Counted from the first letter of the stretch, positions 1 through 5,634 are shown. The stretch: 6,655 nt of DNA from JAZDOH01 sp043798815 (GCA_043798815.1 JAZDOH010000038.1:1-6655), one strand, 5' to 3'. Made by a program: numbers and translations. The notes: generated from the sequence alone by a model not told the origin.

Positions 1-993
1 ACATGGAGCTGGGATGCTGTAACAGGTGCTAATAGCTACAAAGTGTATAACGGATCAGGAGGAAGCCTGCTTGCTACAGTAACTGCTCCCACAGTCCAAT
101 ATACTAGAAGCCCACTTACCAATAACACCCAATACACAGCGGTTGTACGCGCGTATAGTACAGCTAACGGAACAGGCATTGAATCTTCAGCTGTAAGCGC
201 GTATACAAATGCGGCGGCTGTGCAGGATTTAACTCACAGCACAAATACCACTTCCTCAATTACATGGGCATGGGATGATGACGGGCAGGAAGCGTTTTAT
301 GCACGGGATAAAAACAATGTTACAGATAATTCAGGGTGGATAACTGGTAATTCATGGGTACAAACCGGCCTTTCCGCCAATACAGCTTATACGGTTGAAG
401 TTAAAGCGAAGAATGCATCAGATGTACAAACTTCTTATTCCGAAATAACACGTTACACTTCACAGAATGTGCCGTCAGGATTGACGTTCTCATCAATAGG
501 AAGAACCCAGGTGATGGTAACAGCGGATGGTACTTTTCCCAATCAAGGAGTAGGTTCGGCCTCCCTTGAATTTGATAATGGTGCAGAGGTAACCCAATCC
601 GTTACATCGGGGTCTGACTGGATCAATGAAAATTTAAATGCAGGGACTGAGTACACTTACACGGTTTATGCCAAAAATGGGGATGGAGATGTTACGACCA
701 GCGTGGAAGGGGCTGTAACAACCCAGAGCGGATCTTCTGTTCCGCATGAGACCGTAGTTACTGAAGAACAGGGTGATAACAATGACAATGGACAAGTGGT
801 TAGCGAAAGAACTTGTACCGAGTTACAAGGAACCAGCCAACGCAATCGTTACTGCTTCGTAAACATGCGGGAGCTTTTTGATTACCTCAACAATCTTGTC
901 CGTGTCTCCAGAATGCACCCCGAAGATTACCTGGATTTTAATAGGGATGGTGAATTTAATTTGAGGGATATGGTGGAGTTTATAAGAAGGTGA
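1..993 (+). CDS. Secreted FN3-repeat protein with C-terminal dockerin-like calcium loop (5' partial)
   Basis: The frame is open from the first base and ends with TGA at 991-993, so only the last 330 residues are seen. Three beta-sandwich units of fibronectin type III character follow one another (about residues 1-72, 73-156 and 157-243 of the visible part), with the recurring pattern of a W near the start, an 'L-x-x-x-T-x-Y' stretch and 'V-x-A-x-N' near the end. An acidic Asn/Asp/Gln-rich linker follows, then a C-terminal module with two cysteines (272 and 285) and one calcium-loop motif, D-x-N-x-D-G-x-x-N-x-x-D, encoded at 934-969. That loop is typical of dockerin type I or EF-hand units; only one copy is visible, whereas a full dockerin has two. 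The protein is probably extracellular and adhesive or carbohydrate-related, but no catalytic domain is in view. The GTG at 43 is internal and not the real start. The gene converges on tRNA-Arg. Confidence 0.85.
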   Translation, partial: TWSWDAVTGANSYKVYNGSGGSLLATVTAPTVQYTRSPLTNNTQYTAVVRAYSTANGTGIESSAVSAYTNAAAVQDLTHSTNTTSSITWAWDDDGQEAFYARDKNNVTDNSGWITGNSWVQTGLSANTAYTVEVKAKNASDVQTSYSEITRYTSQNVPSGLTFSSIGRTQVMVTADGTFPNQGVGSASLEFDNGAEVTQSVTSGSDWINENLNAGTEYTYTVYAKNGDGDVTTSVEGAVTTQSGSSVPHETVVTEEQGDNNDNGQVVSERTCTELQGTSQRNRYCFVNMRELFDYLNNLVRVSRMHPEDYLDFNRDGEFNLRDMVEFIRR

Positions 994-1014
994 AAATGAC
1001 TTATAAGAGCCAAA

Positions 1015-1090
1015 TGGTGCCCCAGGCAAGAATCGAACTTGCGACCTCCAGCTTAGAAGGCTGTTGCTCTATCCACTGAGCTACTGGGGC
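1015..1090 (-). tRNA. tRNA-Arg (anticodon UCU)
   Basis: The minus strand folds as a complete tRNA. The 7-bp acceptor stem is GCCCCAG/CTGGGGC, the D stem GCTC/GAGC, and the T stem GCAAG/CTTGC with loop TTCGATT. The anticodon loop is CTTCTAA, giving anticodon TCT at 1055-1057, which reads AGA. The bottom anticodon-stem pair is an A-G mismatch; the other four pairs are good. The D loop carries A after GG (position A20), a known arginine identity element. The discriminator base is A and CCA is encoded in the gene (1015-1017). The body without CCA is 73 nt, the standard length. It is transcribed divergently from the small WxL-like gene and towards the 3' end of the FN3 protein gene. Confidence 0.97.
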
Positions 1091-1111
1091 ATATCGGATG
1101 TTTTCTGAAGC

Positions 1112-1141
1112 ATTATACAATAAAAAGGGTTGTTTCGTGCA
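1112..1141 (-). promoter_or_regulatory. Putative promoter of tRNA-Arg
   Basis: On the minus strand a perfect TATAAT lies at 1117-1112. Initiation would fall near 1105, about 15 nt before the mature tRNA 5' end. The -35 element is weak; the best candidate is TGCACG at 1141-1136 with an 18-bp spacer. The stretch overlaps the -35 box of the opposite-strand promoter. Confidence 0.5.
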
Positions 1142-1158
1142 TTAAAATCTGCTATAAT
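1130..1158 (+). promoter_or_regulatory. Sigma-70-type promoter of the small WxL-like gene
   Basis: TTGTTT (1130-1135) and a perfect TATAAT (1153-1158) are separated by exactly 17 bp. TGC directly precedes the -10 box, making an extended -10 element. Initiation near 1165 would leave a leader of about 23 nt, A-rich and without a Shine-Dalgarno sequence, before the ATG at 1188. Confidence 0.7.
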
Positions 1159-1187
1159 GAAGAGATTTAAAAACTAATATCAAAACG

Positions 1188-1850
1188 ATGAATCTCAAAA
1201 AAACACTTACGCTTTCGGCTGTTGCCACGTTTATACTTGCCTTAATGCAGGCAGGCGTGGTGTTGGCTAGTTCAAATGCGCGTTTTTCACAGACCATTTC
1301 TGATGGGGTGCAAAGTGTGGATGTGGTGAACACCACTGGAACGCCCGTAGGCTCCCCTGCGGTTTCTTTTAATAGCCTTGCTTTCTCTTTTGACAGTCAA
1401 ACAGCTACTGGTACTTTAGGCGCTGTAGATCAAAAAATCCGTGTATTCAACCCCACCGGAGATACTACTTGGAACGTGAGTTTGGCGGCCACCAGTGGAG
1501 CCACCGCAACCTGGAGCAATGGCGGAACGGATCGCTATGATTACAATGACGCCAACGCGGATGGAACCGATAGTGCAGATACAGACTCGGTGGGAGGCCG
1601 ATTGACTGTTAATCCCTCCGCCGCCACCTTGGCCGGCGTGGGAACCAGTTGCACCACAAGCAATGTGACATTGGGTAGTTCTGCTAACTTTCAGGAAGGT
1701 TCTGTTGCTTCGGTGACCCTGCTCACCGGCGCGGCTGGTTCGCCACGGTATTGCCGATGGGATCTTACGGGCGTTTCACTGAGCCAGGTGCTCCCTGCCA
1801 GTCAGCCTGCCGGGACGTATTCGATTGATTTCACTTTGACGATCGCCTAA
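1188..1850 (+). CDS. Small secreted WxL-like surface protein
   Basis: This 220-residue protein has a clear Sec signal peptide: KK at residues 4-5, a hydrophobic core to about 26, and probable cleavage after VLA27. The rest is a single all-beta domain (about 43-220). Features recalling the Gram-positive WxL wall-binding domain are a W-x-[LV]-x-L segment (W95-N-V-S-L) and an ending of 'P-A-G-T-Y' followed by alternating hydrophobic residues. At the last position, where WxL domains carry a second W-x-L, this protein has F215-T-L. There is also W191-D-L, an Asp-rich stretch (115-133) and two cysteines (C155, C189). The domain is clearly homologous to the C-terminus of the large protein encoded at 2945-4504. 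No LPXTG motif or C-terminal membrane helix is present, so retention would have to be non-covalent. It has its own promoter and terminator. The WxL assignment is by motif and context and could be a sister family. No Shine-Dalgarno sequence precedes the ATG. Confidence 0.8.
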   Translation: MNLKKTLTLSAVATFILALMQAGVVLASSNARFSQTISDGVQSVDVVNTTGTPVGSPAVSFNSLAFSFDSQTATGTLGAVDQKIRVFNPTGDTTWNVSLAATSGATATWSNGGTDRYDYNDANADGTDSADTDSVGGRLTVNPSAATLAGVGTSCTTSNVTLGSSANFQEGSVASVTLLTGAAGSPRYCRWDLTGVSLSQVLPASQPAGTYSIDFTLTIA

Positions 1851-1860
1851 ACAAAAAAAC

Positions 1861-1894
1861 AAAAAACGGAGTTCTATTTTGACTCTGTTTTTTT
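1861..1894 (+). terminator. Rho-independent terminator after the small WxL-like gene
   Basis: A 12-bp inverted repeat (left arm 1861-1872, right arm 1882-1893, one G-U pair) encloses a 9-nt loop and ends in a run of seven T (1888-1894). The core is CGGAGT/ACTCTG and the A-tract pairs with the T-tract, so it might also work for opposite-strand transcription. It starts 11 nt after the TAA stop and separates the small gene from the following operon. Confidence 0.8.
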
Positions 1895-1908
1895 GTACTC
1901 TAAAAAGA

Positions 1909-1937
1909 TTGACATTCAAACGAATGTGCTTTATTTT
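1909..1937 (+). promoter_or_regulatory. Promoter of the DUF916-like/large WxL-like operon
   Basis: A perfect -35 box TTGACA (1909-1914) is followed after 17 bp by TATTTT (1932-1937), which matches TATAAT at four of six positions. Initiation would be near 1944, just upstream of the ATG at 1972. The position directly after the terminator makes an independent transcription unit likely. Confidence 0.55.
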
Positions 1938-1971
1938 TTCAATCCACCCTTTCATCTTAATTTCTCATTTC

Positions 1972-2013
1972 ATGATTTTTCGTAAAAATAAAATGATTTT
2001 TCGTAAAAATAAA
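1972..2013 (+). repeat. Perfect 21-bp tandem duplication containing the start codon
   Basis: Two identical 21-bp units (1972-1992 and 1993-2013) each begin with ATG and encode M-I-F-R-K-N-K. Each unit contains ATTTTT and AAAAAT separated by CGT, so each could form a small AT-rich hairpin. The duplication gives the gene two equivalent in-frame starts and doubles the basic n-region of the signal peptide. Confidence 0.95.
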
Positions 2014-2985
2014 ATTTTTCTTGTCCCTTTACTGCTTTTATTGATAGTGGTGGGAGAAAATAGTTTTGCCGCCGACTACGCGGGAATCGGCGGGAAGCCC
2101 GCTAATTCGGATCCCAATGACTCACGCACGGAAAGCTGGTTTGTGTACACTTTAAATCCCGGTGAAAGCAAACAGGACGAATTGTTGGTCGAAAACAACA
2201 CCGATGAATCCGTAAATCTTTTGTTATATCCGGCCGACTCCACACCGAGCACGGATGGCGGTTTTGCCTTGGAGCAATTCGTGGAATCACGCGATGGCGT
2301 GGGAAAATGGGTCACTTTGTCACAAGAAGAAATCACCCTTGCCCCCCGCGAACAAAAATTAGTACCCTTTACTATCTCTATCCCAGCAGAACCAACCCCT
2401 GATGTTGGCGAACATACGGGTGGCATTTTGATTCAACGGGTTGAACCCCCAAGTGAATCTGGAGGCATTCGGTTGCTCACCCGTGTGGGAGTTCGGATTT
2501 ACGTGACCATTCCCGGCATCATTCAGGAGTCGCTGGAAATTGATAAAGTAACTGTGGAGGTGGATGAAGAACGGAATGTGATCGTCGTAACCACATCGGT
2601 TAAAAACACTGGGAATGTCAGTCAGAATGTCGCCATTAAAAATGAAGTTTCCAATCTTTCGCCCCGGCTCATGGCCTCAGCTTTGGGAGCGGTTCGTTAC
2701 CCCATTGTGAACGAAAAAAATCTTCAGGTTTTGCGAGATAACACACTCGCTGAACGCTTTGAATTTGAAAAACCGCTTTGGGGAAAATTAGAAGTAAAAA
2801 CCCAGGTTGCTTATGGAGACGGCAAAGTATTGACGGCAGCTCCCATGACGATTAATGTGCCTTTGAGCTGGAAACTTGTCATTCTTCTCTCGATGATCGT
2901 TGCTTTCCTGGCTTCAATGGTGGGTTTGATCGCCCTTAAAAAATATGGTTACGAACGGAATAAACCTCTCAAAAAAAGGCTTTAA
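1972..2985 (+). CDS. DUF916/WxLIP-like membrane-anchored surface protein
   Basis: From the ATG at 1972 the protein has 337 residues; starting at the second repeat ATG (1993) would give 330. The frame stays open back to a TTG at 1879, but that lies in the terminator loop and upstream of the promoter. The order is a basic n-region (RKNK twice), a signal-peptide core at about 15-28 with cleavage near FAA34, an extracellular part, one membrane helix (301-322) and a basic cytoplasmic tail (KKYGYERNKPLKKRL). The first beta domain (about 35-155) has DUF916 features: Y-T-L-N-P-G-E-S (59-66), then L-x-V-x-N-x-T-D, later 'L-A-P' and a 'G-E-H-T-G-G-I' turn. A second beta domain (about 160-293) sits where DUF3324 lies in the family. 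In Gram-positive bacteria such proteins (WxL-interacting proteins) bind peptidoglycan and WxL partners. Its place before a WxL-like gene supports this role. The assignment rests on pattern and architecture, without a profile search. Confidence 0.78.
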   Translation: MIFRKNKMIFRKNKIFLVPLLLLLIVVGENSFAADYAGIGGKPANSDPNDSRTESWFVYTLNPGESKQDELLVENNTDESVNLLLYPADSTPSTDGGFALEQFVESRDGVGKWVTLSQEEITLAPREQKLVPFTISIPAEPTPDVGEHTGGILIQRVEPPSESGGIRLLTRVGVRIYVTIPGIIQESLEIDKVTVEVDEERNVIVVTTSVKNTGNVSQNVAIKNEVSNLSPRLMASALGAVRYPIVNEKNLQVLRDNTLAERFEFEKPLWGKLEVKTQVAYGDGKVLTAAPMTINVPLSWKLVILLSMIVAFLASMVGLIALKKYGYERNKPLKKRL

Positions 2986-4504
2986 AAAACAAAAAACGGC
3001 GATGGCGCTGACCGGCTTTGTTTTGATGGGAGTTTTTTACGTTGCCTTATTGGCCGATTTCCCTACAGTCCATGCAGTTGAAACAATGTACATGACCTCC
3101 GGCAGTTTTACCGGCAATGGTGTGGACAATCGGGTCATCACGGGAATTGGGTTTCGTCCGGATGTCGTGATCATCAAGGGGAATGTCGCACAAGTGGCCG
3201 TCATTCGCACTTCAACAATGACCGGAGACATAGCAAAACCAATGCTGGGGGACGTGGCCGTAGGCTCCAATATGATTCAAAACTTATTGAGTGATGGTTT
3301 TGAAGTGGGAACCGACGCTCGAGTTAATATGAGTGGAATTCCATATTACTGGATTGCCTTCAAAGGAGCGCCTGGGGAACTGAAAGTTGGAACGTATTTG
3401 GGAACCGGTGTTGCAAGATCCATTGCGGGGGTTGGATTTTCACCCGAATTGGTCATGATCATGAGTGAGGCCGCCAGAGCTCAGGTTTTCCGATCCTCCA
3501 CCATGTCTACCTCCTACCGATGGGATGACGCGGGTGGATATGCCGGCCGCATTGATTCTTTGAATCCGGATGGATTCAGCGTGGGAACTAACGAAAGTTC
3601 AAATGCCACTGGAATTCGTTATCATTACATTGCCTGGAATCAGATCGCAGGAAGAATCAATATGGGCTCTTATGCCGGAAGCGGGATCGACAATCGCTCC
3701 ATTACAGGAGCGGGATTCACCCCTGAATATGTTTTATTAAAACCCTCAACTACCACCAAGGGAACCCATAAATCTGCTTCCACAGAGGTTGGTGTGGATA
3801 CCACGCTCAATTTCTACGCCGCCACCAACAGCTCCAATGTCATTCAGGCTCTGCAAGCCGACGGTTTTCAGGTGGGAAGCAGCGCTGGAAGCAATGCAAC
3901 AAGAGTGACTTACCATTGGATCTCTTTTAAAAAATCACTTCCTCCGCCAATTGTTAAATCGTTGAGTGTGGATATTGTGGATGCTTCCGGCAACCCAATT
4001 GCTTCACCATCCGTATCTTTTTCACCTATTATTTTTTCATTTGATCCACAGCAAAGCTCAGGAACTCTTGGAATTGCGAGCCAAAAAATCCGGGTTACAA
4101 ATACAACCACCAATCCCGTTTGGACTTTGACTTTAGCAGCCACCGATGGGAGCACAGCTTTATGGAGCGTGGGAGGTGATCGATATGATTTTAATGATTC
4201 TTTGACGAGTGGAGATGATACGGATGCGGATATCGTCGGAGGAAAGCTCACAGTCAATGTGACAAAATCCATCCTAGTTACTCCGGTAGCCCCCTGTGCT
4301 TCTATGGCTGGAATTGCCGCGGGGTCAAATAATTCTTTTAAGGAAATCACTCCCTCAATTTCGAGTATCACACTTCTTCAGGCTGGCGTTTTAACCACCA
4401 CCAATTGCGCGTGGGACGTCACTGGTGTAGGGTTAGTTCAAACAATTCCCGCTTCTCAGCCCGCGGGCACCTATCAACTTTCCTTCACTTTAACAGTTTT
4501 GTGA
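2945..4504 (+). CDS. Large secreted protein: three tandem beta-domain repeats plus C-terminal WxL-like domain
   Basis: The 519-residue protein starts inside the preceding gene (41-nt overlap). An alternative ATG at 3002 would remove the lysine-rich n-region (KK-x-x-KK-x-K, residues 10-17), so 2945 is preferred. The signal core spans about 21-37 with cleavage near VHA44. Three homologous domains follow at about 53-141, 149-232 and 241-330. Each opens with 'G-S/T-Y/F-x-G-x-G', then 'G-F-x-P-[DE]-x-V', and ends with 'D-G-F-x-V-G', 'N-x-[ST]-x-[IV]-x-Y' and '[IV]-[AS]-[FW]'. A proline hinge (PPP, 333-335) leads to the WxL-like domain (about 340-519), with W393-T-L, an Asp-rich segment (412-430), cysteines 451 and 488, W490-D-V, and F514-T-L near the end. 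This domain is paralogous to the small protein at 1188. There is no LPXTG motif or membrane helix at the C-terminus. By analogy it is a large WxL-type surface protein held by the DUF916-like partner. The ligand of the repeats is unknown. Confidence 0.82.
   Translation: MVTNGINLSKKGFKKQKTAMALTGFVLMGVFYVALLADFPTVHAVETMYMTSGSFTGNGVDNRVITGIGFRPDVVIIKGNVAQVAVIRTSTMTGDIAKPMLGDVAVGSNMIQNLLSDGFEVGTDARVNMSGIPYYWIAFKGAPGELKVGTYLGTGVARSIAGVGFSPELVMIMSEAARAQVFRSSTMSTSYRWDDAGGYAGRIDSLNPDGFSVGTNESSNATGIRYHYIAWNQIAGRINMGSYAGSGIDNRSITGAGFTPEYVLLKPSTTTKGTHKSASTEVGVDTTLNFYAATNSSNVIQALQADGFQVGSSAGSNATRVTYHWISFKKSLPPPIVKSLSVDIVDASGNPIASPSVSFSPIIFSFDPQQSSGTLGIASQKIRVTNTTTNPVWTLTLAATDGSTALWSVGGDRYDFNDSLTSGDDTDADIVGGKLTVNVTKSILVTPVAPCASMAGIAAGSNNSFKEITPSISSITLLQAGVLTTTNCAWDVTGVGLVQTIPASQPAGTYQLSFTLTVL
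3101..3934 (+). repeat. Three tandem copies of a roughly 90-residue domain
   Basis: Approximate units are 3101-3367, 3389-3640 and 3665-3934. The copies share their framework motifs (see the protein entry) but differ in the middle, where the first has a 'TSTMTG', the second 'SSTMST' and the third 'TTTKGT' segment. The nucleotide sequences have diverged, so this is an old duplication and not a recent tandem expansion. The pattern resembles a 'GFxPDxVxIK...DGFxVG' module that occurs in many bacterial and phage structural or surface proteins; that link is from memory. Confidence 0.85.
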
Positions 4505-5220
4505 AAAACAAAAAGGTACTCGTCTCCCGATTGGTCAAGATCGTCAAAATCCTATTGTTGACTCTGGCAATCAACACGTTACTTTTAGTGAGCTTCGAGT
4601 TCACGCCCATCAATGCCTTGGGACCCTGGTTAAAAGCCAATATAACTTTTTCGTTGAGCATTCTCCCGGCACCTGAGCTCTCGCCTCAAAGCAATGGAGA
4701 CGGGGAAGGTGGAGGAGGAGGAGGAGGAGGAGGTGGTGGAAGTAGTTATAGTAGTGATTCTTATCAATCAACGGGAAGCAGCGGAGTAATTCCGTTAGAA
4801 CCAGTTCCAACAGCCGTTAGTCAGTCGCCAGAAACACCTACGTCAATGCCTGAAAAATCAGTTGAACCGAATTTGATTGAACCACCTGCAGAACCGGCAG
4901 AATCCTTCATTACAGAAACAATAACTTCGGTAATTGATGATGCCGTAAAACCTGTCACTCCTCCCATTCCAGTCACAGTAAAACCACCCAGTCCTCCCGC
5001 AGAAAATCCTGAGCCACCGCCCCTTTTTAAAACGGCACCGGTAACGCCATTGACTCAAATCATTACGACCATCTCCCCAGAACTCAGCTCAATCGAAAAA
5101 ACCACCATCATTCAGCCAGCGCAAAAAAAAGGAGGAATCATGAGCAGGATTCTGGTCACCACTGAATTTGTGCTGAGCGCGGCTTTATTCATCGTCAGCG
5201 TTGCGATCCTTGTGGTTTAA
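4501..5220 (+). CDS. Gly-run/Pro-rich surface protein with C-terminal membrane anchor, unknown function
   Basis: The GTG at 4501 overlaps the TGA of the previous gene (GTGA), the usual arrangement for translational coupling. It gives 239 residues with a basic start (KNKK) and a hydrophobic core, probably cleaved after 'INA' at about residue 40. The frame is open back to 4405, but that part reads through the WxL-like domain in another frame. Next come a short segment ('ANITFSLSILPAP'), an acidic stretch, eleven glycines in a row (4708-4740), a Ser/Tyr-rich part and a long Pro/Thr/Glu-rich region with PPxP-type motifs (roughly residues 90-200). A Lys-Lys-Gly-Gly turn then precedes a final hydrophobic helix ending in L-V-V with no cytoplasmic tail. 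The middle looks disordered and extended, as in proteins that span a cell wall. I recognise no family. The tail could be a membrane anchor or a removable sorting segment. Confidence 0.75.
   Translation: MKNKKVLVSRLVKIVKILLLTLAINTLLLVSFEFTPINALGPWLKANITFSLSILPAPELSPQSNGDGEGGGGGGGGGGGSSYSSDSYQSTGSSGVIPLEPVPTAVSQSPETPTSMPEKSVEPNLIEPPAEPAESFITETITSVIDDAVKPVTPPIPVTVKPPSPPAENPEPPPLFKTAPVTPLTQIITTISPELSSIEKTTIIQPAQKKGGIMSRILVTTEFVLSAALFIVSVAILVV
4708..4740 (+). repeat. GGA/GGT trinucleotide tract coding for Gly11
   Basis: Seven uninterrupted GGA codons (4711-4731) are flanked by GGT and GGA codons, giving eleven glycines. The pure GGA part is a microsatellite liable to slippage. Because the unit is a triplet, length changes would keep the frame and only vary the length of the glycine linker. 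Confidence 0.9.
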
Positions 5221-5618
5221 GGCAGACTACCTAAAACCAAAGCTACCAGAGCTCCAAACACCGCCCCCACCACGACTTGCCAATGAGTATGCCCCAGGGA
5301 TTCTTCAAGTTGCGCTTCAGGCTTGAGCTGATTGAGAATCACCGCGTGCTTGCCAGCTTCCCCGCGCAAATGAATGGCATCGTACATCACGACGATGGCG
5401 AGCACCGCGCTGACCATAAACAACGTGCTTCCAACTCCTTCATGATTGGCTACAGTCACCACCAGCGCGCCCACAAAAGCCGAATGTCCGCTGGGCATCC
5501 CTCCGGCACGTAAAAACCGGATGGATTTTCGCTTGCGAATCAAGTCGATCATAGCTTTGATCATTTCCGCGAGCAGAATCGCGATGAACGGAATGAGGAT
5601 TGGATATTGATTGAACAT
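5217..5618 (-). CDS. Divergent PAP2-family (DUF212, YuiD-like) membrane protein
   Basis: This 133-residue integral membrane protein has the family signature R37-A-G-G-M-P-S-G-H-S46, which corresponds to the PSGH motif of PAP2 acid phosphatases. It also has the later family blocks 'M-Y-D-A' (78-81), 'R-x-x-A-G-K-x-A' (85-92), 'L-N' (95-96) and 'E-S-L-G-H-T' (106-111). Hydrophobic segments lie at about 6-24, 47-58, 64-80 and 113-131. DUF212 proteins are usually about 140-160 residues, so this one is slightly short but keeps all the blocks. A phosphatase role on a lipid or pyrophosphate substrate is guessed for the family; the enzyme activity is unproven. The ATG at 5618 is preferred because a GGA lies 4-6 nt upstream. 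Its stop overlaps the stop of the convergent Gly/Pro-rich gene by 4 nt (TTAA), and it diverges from the lipoprotein gene. Confidence 0.88.
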   Translation of the reverse strand: MFNQYPILIPFIAILLAEMIKAMIDLIRKRKSIRFLRAGGMPSGHSAFVGALVVTVANHEGVGSTLFMVSAVLAIVVMYDAIHLRGEAGKHAVILNQLKPEAQLEESLGHTHWQVVVGAVFGALVALVLGSLP

Positions 5619-5634
5619 GATTCCATTTTATGCT
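5607..5634 (+). promoter_or_regulatory. Putative promoter of the lipoprotein gene
   Basis: TTGATT (5607-5612) and TATGCT (5629-5634) lie 16 bp apart. Initiation would be near 5641, about 18 nt before the ATG at 5659. The -10 region overlaps a candidate -10 on the other strand. Confidence 0.4.

Larger units (their letters stand above)
994..1187. other. Intergenic region with tRNA and divergent promoters
   Basis: Apart from tRNA-Arg and the two promoters facing away from each other, I see no coding sequence here. There is no recognisable hairpin terminator for the FN3 protein gene in the 21 bp between its stop and the tRNA 3' end, nor for the tRNA on the opposite strand. Confidence 0.6.

Noticed and set aside
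991..993. TGA read as an amino acid, as in Gracilibacteria
   Set aside because: TGA ends the FN3 protein directly after its calcium loop, and the large WxL-like protein exactly where its paralogue ends with TAA. It is a stop here.
1015..1090. tRNA as an integration site for a mobile element
   Set aside because: No integrase, transposase or repeated tRNA 3' fragment is visible in the window.
1879..1971. Upstream TTG start for the DUF916-like gene
   Set aside because: The TTG lies in the loop of the terminator and before the probable promoter, and it would put a long non-signal segment ahead of a good signal peptide. The ATG at 1972 fits better.
2076..2426. 116-residue antisense reading frame
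   Set aside because: It is complementary to the DUF916-like domain and shows no features of a real protein.
2971..2985. Programmed -1 frameshift at the A7 run before the DUF916-like stop
   Set aside because: A -1 shift here would not enter the frame of the large WxL-like gene; only a +1/-2 shift or loss of one A in the transcript would. The downstream gene has its own signal peptide, so separate translation is simpler.
3910..4371. 153-residue antisense reading frame
   Set aside because: It lies opposite the WxL-like domain, which is confirmed by its paralogue. It has no recognisable motif or start signal and looks like a shadow.
4405..4500. N-terminal extension of the Gly/Pro-rich protein
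   Set aside because: This part overlaps the conserved end of the WxL-like domain in another frame. The GTG at 4501 gives a proper signal peptide and a GTGA overlap.
4440..4504. LPXTG-type sortase signal on the large WxL-like protein
   Set aside because: The protein ends in the beta-domain F-T-L segment, with no LPXTG motif, hydrophobic helix or basic tail.
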